Notes under the pieces: generated by a model | Databases searched by the model: none | What the model saw: only the letters and a program-made list of their open reading frames with translations | What the model was told of the DNA's origin: nothing | Shown here: in pieces, positions 8,616 to 16,051 of the stretch | Position numbering within the stretch: the stretch's first letter is position 1 | Layout: each line of letters opens with the position of its first letter | Assembly: GCF_004135735.1 (NCBI RefSeq) | Contig: NZ_CP012670.1 | Span: 1,922,001 to 1,986,000, forward strand | Origin: Sorangium cellulosum | GTDB lineage: Bacteria > Myxococcota_A > Polyangia > Polyangiales > Polyangiaceae | Reading direction: 5' to 3' | Length of the DNA stretch: 64,000 nucleotides | Program-made: the position numbers and the translations under genes

Positions 8616-9791
8616 ATGAACCGAAGGCTGCCGCCTGCCGTGCTCGCCTCGCTGCTCCTCGCCGCCTGCGCCGCGCCGGAGCCTCGGCCCAAGGAACCCC
8701 TCGGCCAGATCCCCGAGGCGACGACCACGGCGAAGCCCGAGTGGATGCCCTTCCGGATCCGCGCCGGAAAGAGCGTCCCCGCCGATCCTCGCGAGAAGCA
8801 CCTCGCCGACCTCCGGCAGCTCACCTTCGGCGGCGAGAACGCCGAGGCGTACTGGTCGCCCGACGGCAGGAAGCTCATCTTCCAGTCGACCCGCGACGGC
8901 AACAGGTGCGACCAGCAATACGTCATGGACCTCGAGAGCGGCGAGGTCCGCCGGGTCTCGAACGGCAAGGGCAAGACGACCTGCGGCTACTTCCTCTTCC
9001 CCGCGCCCCCGGCTCCTGCGCAGGCGCGCGTCCTCTTCGCCTCGACCCACGCCGCCGGCGAGGCGTGCCCGCCGAAGCCCGATCACTCCCAGGGCTACGT
9101 GTGGCCGCTCGACGCCTTCGACATCTACACGGCGAACGCCGACGGCTCGGATCTCCGCCCCCTCATCCAGGGCGAGGGCTATGACGCCGAGGCGACCGTC
9201 GCGTTCGACGGCTCGCGCCTCGTGTTCACGAGCACGCGCGACGGCGACCTCGAGCTCTACACCGCGAAGCTCGACGGGTCCGACGTCCGGCGCATCACGA
9301 GCACGCCGGGCTACGACGGCGGCGCCTTCTTCTCCCCCGACGGGACCAAGCTCGTGTGGCGGGCGAGCCGCCCGACCGGCGCGGCGCTCGACGACTACCG
9401 CGCGCTGCTCGCCAAGGGGCTCGTGCGCCCCAGCGCGCTCGAGATCTTCGTCGCCGACGCCGACGGGCAGAACGCGCGCGCGGTGACGCGGAACGGCCGC
9501 GCCAACTTCGCCCCCTATTTCCTGCCGGACTCGCGCCGGCTCCTCTTCGCCTCGGATTTCAGCACCCCGCAGGGCGCGCGGGGGATGCCGAACTTCGACC
9601 TCTACCTGGTCGATCCCGAGGCGCCCCCTTCGGCGGACGGCGCGCCGCCGGTCCAGCGCGTGACGTACTTCGAGGGGTTCGACAGCTTCCCGATGTTCTC
9701 GCCCACCGGCGAGCACCTCGTCTTCGCCTCGAACCGGTACGGCGCGAAGCCCGGCGAGACCAACCTGTTCGTGGCCCGCTGGGTCGAATGA
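8616..9791 (+). CDS. TolB/PD40-type beta-propeller lipoprotein
   Basis: 391 aa. A lipoprotein signal peptide ends in LAAC (C18). The mature part is a WD40-like TolB/PD40 beta-propeller with repeated blades carrying the SPDG..L.F.S.R.G signature: YWSPDGRKLIFQSTRDG near 85-105, FDGSRLVFTSTRDGDLELY near 200, FFSPDGTKLVWRAS near 240, and FSPTGEHLVFASNRYG near the end. Such propellers bind protein or peptide partners in the periplasm. No tol/pal genes are adjacent, so I do not call it TolB. The stop overlaps the start of the next lipoprotein gene by 4 bp, so the two are probably co-transcribed and translationally coupled. Confidence 0.87.
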   Translation: MNRRLPPAVLASLLLAACAAPEPRPKEPLGQIPEATTTAKPEWMPFRIRAGKSVPADPREKHLADLRQLTFGGENAEAYWSPDGRKLIFQSTRDGNRCDQQYVMDLESGEVRRVSNGKGKTTCGYFLFPAPPAPAQARVLFASTHAAGEACPPKPDHSQGYVWPLDAFDIYTANADGSDLRPLIQGEGYDAEATVAFDGSRLVFTSTRDGDLELYTAKLDGSDVRRITSTPGYDGGAFFSPDGTKLVWRASRPTGAALDDYRALLAKGLVRPSALEIFVADADGQNARAVTRNGRANFAPYFLPDSRRLLFASDFSTPQGARGMPNFDLYLVDPEAPPSADGAPPVQRVTYFEGFDSFPMFSPTGEHLVFASNRYGAKPGETNLFVARWVE

Positions 9792-12700
9792 GCGCGACGC
9801 GGTCGCGGCCCCGGGCGGAGGGGCCCCTCGGGCGCTCGCCGGAGGGGCTCTCGCGCAGGCGAGCCACACGAGGGGCTCGCCGGAACGCAGGCCCCGGAGG
9901 TGAGCGCCCGAGGCCCCCCTCCGCCCGGCCCCGCGCGCCGATCGCCCTCGCGTCGGCGTGCGCGCTCGCGGGCTGCTCCGGCGCCCCGGCGCAGCCGGCC
10001 CGCCCCGCCGAGGCCCCTCCCGCCGCGGTGGAGCTCGTGGGCGCCGCCTACGCCTCGCCGGCGCGCTGGGGCTACCACCCGGCGGCGCCCGAGTCCGCGG
10101 TCGCGTGGGCGTCCTTCGGCGGCGGGTGCGTCGTCGTGGCCCAGGGCGGCCAGCGCTGGACGGTGACGCCCGAGCGCCCCGCGCCCGCCGCGGGCTCGGC
10201 CGCGCCGGCGGACGCGCGCTGCGCGGGCCAGGGCAGGGCGAGCGGATCGCCCGCGCCGGAGGAGCTCACCGCGGTCGTGCGGCGCTCCTCGACGTCCTGG
10301 ATGTTCGTCGGCGCGAGCGGGGCGATCTACGAGGCCACCTCGCCGCTCGGCCAGCTCACGCGGACGCTCTCGCCGCCCGAGCCGCTCGCGCAGGTCGCGG
10401 GCGCCGGCGGCGCGCTGCTCGGGGTGACCCGGAGCGGCGGCGTGCTCCGGTGGCGGGAGGATCTCGGCTGGAAGCCGGTCCAGCTCGACGGCGCCGCGGG
10501 GCAGGGGGGGCGCACGCCGCCGCGAGCCCTCGGCGTCGCCATGGCCGAGGGCGGCAGGGCGCTCGCGCTCGCGCTGCCCGAGGCGCTGTTCGCGAGCGAG
10601 GACGGCGGGGCGACCTGGGCCCGCGCGCCGCTCCCGCCGATGGGCCTCTCGCAGGTCGGCGTCCTCGGCGGCGAGCTCGTCGCCGAGGGCGTCCTCGCCT
10701 CGGCCACGTGGGATCCACGGCGCACGCCGGCGTTCGCGCGCAGCGCGGCGGTGCTCCCGCCGGCCGACGTCGAGCTCGCCGTCGCGGTCCCGCGCGCCCC
10801 GTCCGCCGCCGCCGTGTCGGTCGGCCGGGCGGCGATGGCCGGCGATCGCTACGTCGAGGCGATCCGCCCCGATGACGCCAGCGCGCCGTGGCTCCTCGCG
10901 CGCGGCCCCATCGAGGGGCCGCTCAAGGTGGCGCCCCTTCCGGGCACGGCCGACTGCGGCAGCATCCGGCTCGGCGCCGGCGGCGCGAACGGCCGGCACC
11001 TCGTCGCGGTGTGCGCCGAGCCGGAGGGCGACCGCATCGTGGCGCGGGTGCTCCGCAGCGCGGACGGCGGCGGCGCGTGGTCGCCGTACGCCACCCTGGA
11101 GACGCTCGACATCGACCAGGTCGGCGTCGCGGTGGCGCCCGAGGGCGCGGCGCTGCTGACCGGCGTCTGCAAGCCGGGCGACGACGCGGGCAGCTGCAAG
11201 CCGACCGCGCCGCTCCTCCTCACCCAGGAGGGCGACCCGGGCGGCGCCCAGCCCGGGGATCGCGCGGCGGTGATCGTCACGGCGGCCCCGACGCTCAGCG
11301 CCCCCGCCGCCCTGCCCGCGTTCTCGGCGGACGGTCGCTCCGCCTATTTCGTCGGCTACCGCGGCAAGGACGAGCGCCTCGCGCTGTTCGTCTCGCACGA
11401 CGGCGGCGAGACGTTCGCGCCGCGGCCGCTCGAACTGCGCGGCCCGGCGCGGCCCGCCTCCCCGGGCGACGGCGCCGAGGACGACGTGGAGACCGAGGAG
11501 GACGGCCCCGGCGGCCCGACGCCCGCCGGGCTCGAGATCGTCGAGGAGAGCGCGCTCCGCCCCGCCGACGACGGCGCGGTCGGCCTGCTGCTCTCGGACA
11601 GCGGCGCGCTCACGTACCTGATCACCGACGAGGACGGCCGGGGGCTCACCGTGGCCTCTCCGCCCGCGGAGAGCGCGCAGCTCGCCGGCGTCGGCCGGCG
11701 CGTCGTCGCGGTTGCGCCGCGCGCGGCCTCGGGCGGCGACGAGGAGGTCGCGGCGATCTGGGAGTCGCTCGACGGCGGCGTGAGCTGGGCCGAGCTCCCG
11801 GAGATGCCGGCGCTCTCGCGCGAGCTCTCCCAGAGCCCGGTCGTGATGGCGTGCGGCGGGAGCGGCTGCCTCTTCGGCGATACGGTGACCCGCGTCGGCT
11901 GGGGCGGCCAGTCCGAGGGCGCGCCGTCGCGCGCGCCTCTCCCGGCGCCGCGCCGCGCGCCGGCCGTGCGCACGCCCATCGTCTGCGAGGCGCTGCCGGC
12001 CTCGAAGTGGACGCGCATCGACCACGTCGACGGGGGCGGCCTCGGCCTGCCCGGCGCCGGCGAGGCGCTGCGGGGCCGCTCGGTCTGGTCGGTGCTCACG
12101 CACGCCCCGAGCGGGGCGGTCGACGTCGTCTCCGCGCTGTTGCCCGAGTCCGGCGCCGGCGAGGCGCGCGTCGTCACGCGCGCGCTGCTGCCCGCGGTGC
12201 CGCGCGGGGCGCGGACCGCGAGCAACGTCACCCTCCAGATGGAGGGCTACGCCGCGGCCCGCGTGCGGCTCCCCGCCGGCGGGGGGAGGCCGGGCGAGCC
12301 GATGCGCCACGTCGAGCTCGCGTGGGAGAACTTCATGGACGGCACCTCGGGGCGCGGCGTCATCCCGGACGCCGGCCCGTTCGAGCTCGGCGACGTGAAG
12401 CCCGTCCCCGGCGCGGCGCGGCGGGCCCCCGCGGGCGCGCGCTCGGGGCCTGGCCCGGCGGGCGCGCCGCCGCCGCTCGACGACCTCTTCGACCCTGCGC
12501 TCCTCTCCGTGTCGCTCCGGGGCATCTTCCTGCGCCCGCACTCCGGCAGCGCGCAGTCGGCGCTCACGTTCTTCTACGAGCCCTCCGGAAAGCTCCAGCG
12601 CTTCGATTTCCCGCTGTGGCCCGCGTCGGGCCTCCGCGGGAGCCTCGACGTCCGCGCCGATGCCGTCCTCGCGGACGGCCAGCCCGTCGGCGTGGGGATG

Positions 12701-13426
12701 CTCCGGCAGTCGCTGAACGGCCCCGTGACCGCGATGCTGCTCGCCCACCGCCCGGCGCCGGCGTCTGGCGGGTCCGGGCGGCCGGACGCCGGCGCGGCGT
12801 GGGCGATCGACGCCGTCACCGTGGCGCCCCCGGCGGGGCGCGATCGCGTCGCGCACGTCGACTGGTCCTATGCCGGCAAGACGATCGGCGTGACGACGCT
12901 GGTCGCCGATCCGAGGCACGCGGCCGCGTGGGCGATGTTCCAGCCATTCCGCAATGACGGAACGCTTGGCCCCGCGCAGCCGCTGCCGACGCCGTTCGAC
13001 CTCGGCGACACGCCGCGCCCTTGCTCTGCCGCCGAGCGCGCCGCGACCGCGCGCCATGAGGCGCCGCTCTTCCTCGGCAGCGAGGCGCTCTTCCCGGGCA
13101 CGCGCCACCCCGTGCTGGTGACCGACGTCGCTGGCCCCGCCGGCCCGTCCGACGCGGTGACGCTCCTGACGTCCTCCGTGGTGCTCCACGGCACGCCGGC
13201 CGCGCCGTGCGTCGCGGGCTGGGAGGCGCGGTCGCTCGGGCGGTCGCCCGTCTCTGCCATCGTCCCGGGCGATCTCGCGCGGGCGTGGCTGTTCCGGGTC
13301 GCGGCGGGCCCGACCCCGGCGACCGGCGCGTCCATCGAGCTCCGGCCGATGACCTGCCGCTTCGAACCGGGCGCGAGGGTGCCCGAGGCGGTGTGGAGCG
13401 AGCCGGCCACGGAGCGGGTCGAGTGA
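9788..13426 (+). CDS. Very large lipoprotein with BNR/Asp-box (sialidase-like) propeller repeats
   Basis: 1212 aa. ATG 9788 overlaps the previous stop (ATGA), and no other ATG, GTG or TTG occurs in frame before the lipobox. The N-terminus is therefore an unusually long, Arg/Pro-rich 50-residue region before a short hydrophobic stretch and LAGC (C63). The mature part has at least four Asp-box motifs (S.DGG.TW-like: SEDGGATWAR, SADGGGAWSP, SHDGGETFAP, SLDGGVSWAE). These are typical of sialidase/sortilin-type beta-propellers. No sialidase catalytic Arg triad or Tyr/Glu pair could be assigned, so an enzymatic role is not claimed. Together with the preceding PD40 lipoprotein it forms a two-gene surface propeller pair. 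The substrate or partner is unknown. Confidence 0.75.
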   Translation: MSATRSRPRAEGPLGRSPEGLSRRRATRGARRNAGPGGERPRPPSARPRAPIALASACALAGCSGAPAQPARPAEAPPAAVELVGAAYASPARWGYHPAAPESAVAWASFGGGCVVVAQGGQRWTVTPERPAPAAGSAAPADARCAGQGRASGSPAPEELTAVVRRSSTSWMFVGASGAIYEATSPLGQLTRTLSPPEPLAQVAGAGGALLGVTRSGGVLRWREDLGWKPVQLDGAAGQGGRTPPRALGVAMAEGGRALALALPEALFASEDGGATWARAPLPPMGLSQVGVLGGELVAEGVLASATWDPRRTPAFARSAAVLPPADVELAVAVPRAPSAAAVSVGRAAMAGDRYVEAIRPDDASAPWLLARGPIEGPLKVAPLPGTADCGSIRLGAGGANGRHLVAVCAEPEGDRIVARVLRSADGGGAWSPYATLETLDIDQVGVAVAPEGAALLTGVCKPGDDAGSCKPTAPLLLTQEGDPGGAQPGDRAAVIVTAAPTLSAPAALPAFSADGRSAYFVGYRGKDERLALFVSHDGGETFAPRPLELRGPARPASPGDGAEDDVETEEDGPGGPTPAGLEIVEESALRPADDGAVGLLLSDSGALTYLITDEDGRGLTVASPPAESAQLAGVGRRVVAVAPRAASGGDEEVAAIWESLDGGVSWAELPEMPALSRELSQSPVVMACGGSGCLFGDTVTRVGWGGQSEGAPSRAPLPAPRRAPAVRTPIVCEALPASKWTRIDHVDGGGLGLPGAGEALRGRSVWSVLTHAPSGAVDVVSALLPESGAGEARVVTRALLPAVPRGARTASNVTLQMEGYAAARVRLPAGGGRPGEPMRHVELAWENFMDGTSGRGVIPDAGPFELGDVKPVPGAARRAPAGARSGPGPAGAPPPLDDLFDPALLSVSLRGIFLRPHSGSAQSALTFFYEPSGKLQRFDFPLWPASGLRGSLDVRADAVLADGQPVGVGMLRQSLNGPVTAMLLAHRPAPASGGSGRPDAGAAWAIDAVTVAPPAGRDRVAHVDWSYAGKTIGVTTLVADPRHAAAWAMFQPFRNDGTLGPAQPLPTPFDLGDTPRPCSAAERAATARHEAPLFLGSEALFPGTRHPVLVTDVAGPAGPSDAVTLLTSSVVLHGTPAAPCVAGWEARSLGRSPVSAIVPGDLARAWLFRVAAGPTPATGASIELRPMTCRFEPGARVPEAVWSEPATERVE

Positions 13427-13556
13427 TGAAAAGGATGTATGAAATGAAGCAGACGGCGGGCTGAAACGATCCCGGATCCGGGTTCGCGGTAACCTTGCAG
13501 CGACCGGCGTCCGAGCCGCGGCGCTTGCGCTCGTGGTCTCGGCGAGGATAGCCTCA

Positions 13557-13577
13557 GCTGCCTGAAAGGGAGGCAGC
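13557..13577 (+). promoter_or_regulatory. Hairpin covering the pssA ribosome-binding site
   Basis: GCTGCCT (13557-13563) pairs perfectly with AGGCAGC (13571-13577) across a GAAAGGG loop. The 3' arm abuts the ATG at 13578. The only Shine-Dalgarno-like sequence (AAAGGGAGG) is split between loop and stem, so folding would mask it. The structure is read directly; regulation is inferred. Confidence 0.5.
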
Positions 13578-14396
13578 ATGATCCGGAAGCGGCGGCGGTT
13601 CGAGCTCAGGAAGACGCTGTTCCTGCTTCCGAACCTGATCACGCTCTCGTCCATCTTCTGCGGCTTCGACGCGATCCGGCGCTCGGCGACCGCGCAGTCG
13701 GAGGATGATTTCTACCGGGCCGCGCTGCTGATCGTCTTCGCGATGTTCTTCGACACGCTGGACGGGCGTGTCGCGCGGATGACGAAGACCCAGAGCGCCT
13801 TCGGCCTGCAGATCGACTCGCTGGCCGACATCGTCTCGTTCGGCGTGGCGCCGTCGATGCTGGTGTACCAGTGGACGCTGCACCGGTTCGACCTCGCGGG
13901 GCTGCTCGTTTCGTTCCTCTTCACGGCGTGCGGCGCGATCCGGCTGGCGCGCTTCAACGTCCTCTCGATGGGGGAGGCGGGCAAGCCCACGAAGCCCTCG
14001 AAGTACATCGTCGGCCTGCCGATCCCGGGCGCGGCGGGGATCCTGGTGTCGATCGTGGTGGCGAACCACGCGGCGGCCGGCGAGATCGGCAGCGCGCGCT
14101 ACGCGTCGGCGATCCTCGCGACCACGACGCTCCTGTCGTTCCTGATGGTCTCGACGATCCGGTTCCGGTCGTTCAAGGATCTCCGGCTCAACGTCCGGAC
14201 GGTGCTGTTCGTCGCGTTCGCGGTCGGCTCGAGCGCGGTGATCTCGACGCAGCTGCAGCCCGCGTTCGTCCTCGTGTGGCTGCTCGGGTTCTACGTGCTG
14301 CTCGGGATCTTCGAGTCGCTCTGGCACTTGCCGGCGCGCCTCCGCGGCCTGTCGCGGGACTCGGTGCCTCCTCCCAGGGTGCCTCCCGCGGCCTGA
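13578..14396 (+). CDS. pssA: CDP-diacylglycerol--serine O-phosphatidyltransferase
   Basis: 272 aa integral membrane enzyme that condenses CDP-diacylglycerol with L-serine to make phosphatidylserine, the precursor of phosphatidylethanolamine. The CDP-alcohol phosphotransferase signature is complete: D59..D62-G63-x2-A66-R67-x8-G76-x3-D80-x3-D84. Several hydrophobic segments follow (about 45-60, 130-150, 155-175, 215-260). The basic N-terminus and the LPNLITLSSIFCGF opening are typical of the Bacillus-type PssA clade. Its ribosome-binding site lies in a hairpin. The partner psd (decarboxylase) is not in this window. Confidence 0.93.
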   Translation: MIRKRRRFELRKTLFLLPNLITLSSIFCGFDAIRRSATAQSEDDFYRAALLIVFAMFFDTLDGRVARMTKTQSAFGLQIDSLADIVSFGVAPSMLVYQWTLHRFDLAGLLVSFLFTACGAIRLARFNVLSMGEAGKPTKPSKYIVGLPIPGAAGILVSIVVANHAAAGEIGSARYASAILATTTLLSFLMVSTIRFRSFKDLRLNVRTVLFVAFAVGSSAVISTQLQPAFVLVWLLGFYVLLGIFESLWHLPARLRGLSRDSVPPPRVPPAA

Positions 14397-14468
14397 CCCC
14401 GCCTGGACGCCGGCGCACCGGCGTCGCGGCCCCACCTGTCGGGCCCATTTTTGAGTAGACTCCTCGCG

Positions 14469-14870
14469 ATGAAGAACCGCGTGTTCTTTCCGCAGGCCGC
14501 GCTGGACGACTGGATCGCGAGCGACCGCGTCGATCTGAACAACGACGAGCTGCTGATCAAGACCGAGGGCCGCCGCTACAAGATCATCGAGGCGATCCGC
14601 GTGCTCCGCGAGGTGTCGGGCGCGGCGGACATCCACGAGGTCATCGGCCGGGTCAAGACGCGCGCCTTCCTGAGAGAGCTCGGGGCGGAGATCCTCGAGG
14701 GATCCATGATCATCGGCGACAACGCGTACGACGTGATCCCGGGGTTCATCGGCGCGCCGGTGGGCACGTTCGCCGAGCATCGCAAGGCCGCGCCCGCCGC
14801 GACGGCGATGGACAGCAGCCTCACCAGCGACGAGGAGCTCCTCGCCGCGTTCCTGACGAGCAGCCTGTAG
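14469..14870 (+). CDS. Conserved hypothetical protein, no recognised domain
   Basis: 133 aa from ATG 14469 (MKNRVFFPQAALDDW...); an in-frame ATG at 14451 is an alternative. Soluble, mildly acidic, with no signal peptide, membrane segment or cysteine pattern. The central part (EGRRYKIIEAIRVLREVSG.ADIHEVIGRVK) looks like a compact alpha/beta domain, and the Ala-rich tail ends in DEELLAAFLTSSL. It follows pssA by 72 bp and is itself followed by a hairpin, so it may be the last gene of that unit. The codon bias and clean frame support a real gene; I do not recognise its function. Confidence 0.7.
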   Translation: MKNRVFFPQAALDDWIASDRVDLNNDELLIKTEGRRYKIIEAIRVLREVSGAADIHEVIGRVKTRAFLRELGAEILEGSMIIGDNAYDVIPGFIGAPVGTFAEHRKAAPAATAMDSSLTSDEELLAAFLTSSL

Positions 14871-14909
14871 CGACGGCGGCGGACTCCGCGGGCGGGCGGC
14901 GGCGACGGA

Positions 14910-14929
14910 CTCCTCGGGCGCGCGAGGAG
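14910..14929 (+). terminator. Hairpin after the hypothetical gene (weak terminator candidate)
   Basis: CTCCTCG at 14910-14916 pairs with CGAGGAG at 14923-14929 around a 6-nt loop, 40 bp after a stop codon. There is no U-run, as is common in very GC-rich genomes. Confidence 0.35.
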
Positions 14930-14930
14930 G

Positions 14931-15002
14931 GCGAGCACTCCCGGCCAGCGATGGCGGCGAGCACTCCCGGCCAGCGATGGCGGCGAGCTCTTCCGGCCCG
15001 AG
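14931..15002. repeat. 26-bp tandem repeat, about 2.7 copies
   Basis: Two identical 26-bp units at 14931-14956 and 14957-14982 begin GCGAGCACTCCCGG, followed by a diverged partial third (GCGAGCTCTTCCGG). They lie between the hypothetical gene and the haem operon. Confidence 0.85.
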
Positions 15003-15149
15003 CGGCGAGCGGGGCCAGCGCTTCCCTCACGGGCCGGCCTCCGGGGGCCTGTCCGGCGTTGCGCCCGTCGGGCCTGTTCCTATGGAGAGTACGCCTCAGC
15101 CTCTGCGGCCGGCGGGCCATCCCCGGTGAGGCAGGCTATAAAGGGGGCC

Positions 15150-16046
15150 ATGCCCGAGGTCGTCGCATCCGGGGTCAGCTTCGCGCTTGCGCTGCTGTTT
15201 TACAGCTCCGCCAGCGCCCTCTTCTTCCTGGACATCGCGCGCAGCCGAGCTCGGCTCCCCAGCGCGGCGGACACCGCGGGGCCGGGCCGCCAGGCCGCCG
15301 CGCGGCCGAGCGCCGCGGCAGCCCTGCCCGCCTCCCGCTTCGCGCCCCGGCTGCTCGGCGCGGGCGCCCTCGGGCACGCGATCTACGTGACGCTCGCCAG
15401 CTTCGTCGCGCGCGTCTGCCCGGTCCACTCGGTCCACTTCATGCTCTCGGTCGCGTCCCTGCTCGCGATCGCCGTGTACCTCGTCGCCCGCCGCCGCTTC
15501 CACATCGACGCGCTCGGGCTCCTCATCGGCCCGCTCGGGCTCGCCTTCCTGCTCGGCACCTTCTTCCTCGGAAAGCCGAACCCCGAGCCCAAGCTCAACC
15601 CCCTGTTCATCGTGGCCCACGTCATGGCGAACCTGCTCGGGATCGCCCTCTTTTTCCTCGCCGGCGCCGCCGCCGCGCTCTACCTCGTCCAGGAGAAGCG
15701 GCTCAAGCGGAAGCGGCACATCGAGCGCATGGGCAACCTCCCGGCGCTCGACACCCTCGATCGCGCCGTCCACCGCTTCCTGACCGCCGGTTTTCCCCTG
15801 CTGACCCTCGGCCTCGTGACAGGAACAACCTGGGCGCACCACCTGGAGATGGGCAACACCGAGGAGGTGATGCGCGCGGTCTTCGGCTACGCGACCTGGC
15901 TCCTCATCGCGCTCGTGTTGCTCCTGCGCGCCGCCGCGGGCTGGCGCGGCCGCCGCGCGGCGTACGGCACCATCGCCGGGCTCGCCTGCGCCTCGGCGGT
16001 GCTCGTCATCTATCTCGTCCGTCCCGCCGCGGGGCTCGGAGGCTAG
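15150..16046 (+). CDS. Cytochrome c assembly protein CcsA/HemX-like
   Basis: 298 aa polytopic membrane protein with about eight hydrophobic segments. The CcsA/CcmC-type core has conserved histidines (VHSVHF; TTWAHHLEMG, a divergent Trp-rich segment). This family handles haem at the membrane for cytochrome c maturation. Members next to hemA are called HemX and affect glutamyl-tRNA reductase levels in Bacillus. Here the gene sits 5 bp upstream of hemA, which fits HemX. ATG 15150 was chosen for the AAGGGGG just upstream; a GTG at 15126 is in frame. A possible promoter is TTGCGC (15059)-16 bp-TATGGA (15081). Confidence 0.8.
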   Translation: MPEVVASGVSFALALLFYSSASALFFLDIARSRARLPSAADTAGPGRQAAARPSAAAALPASRFAPRLLGAGALGHAIYVTLASFVARVCPVHSVHFMLSVASLLAIAVYLVARRRFHIDALGLLIGPLGLAFLLGTFFLGKPNPEPKLNPLFIVAHVMANLLGIALFFLAGAAAALYLVQEKRLKRKRHIERMGNLPALDTLDRAVHRFLTAGFPLLTLGLVTGTTWAHHLEMGNTEEVMRAVFGYATWLLIALVLLLRAAAGWRGRRAAYGTIAGLACASAVLVIYLVRPAAGLGG

Positions 16047-16051
16047 CGCCC

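Noticed and set aside
9602..13654. 1350-residue antisense frame over the propeller lipoprotein gene
   Set aside because: Low-complexity Arg/Ala-rich translation; the sense frame has a lipobox and Asp-box repeats.
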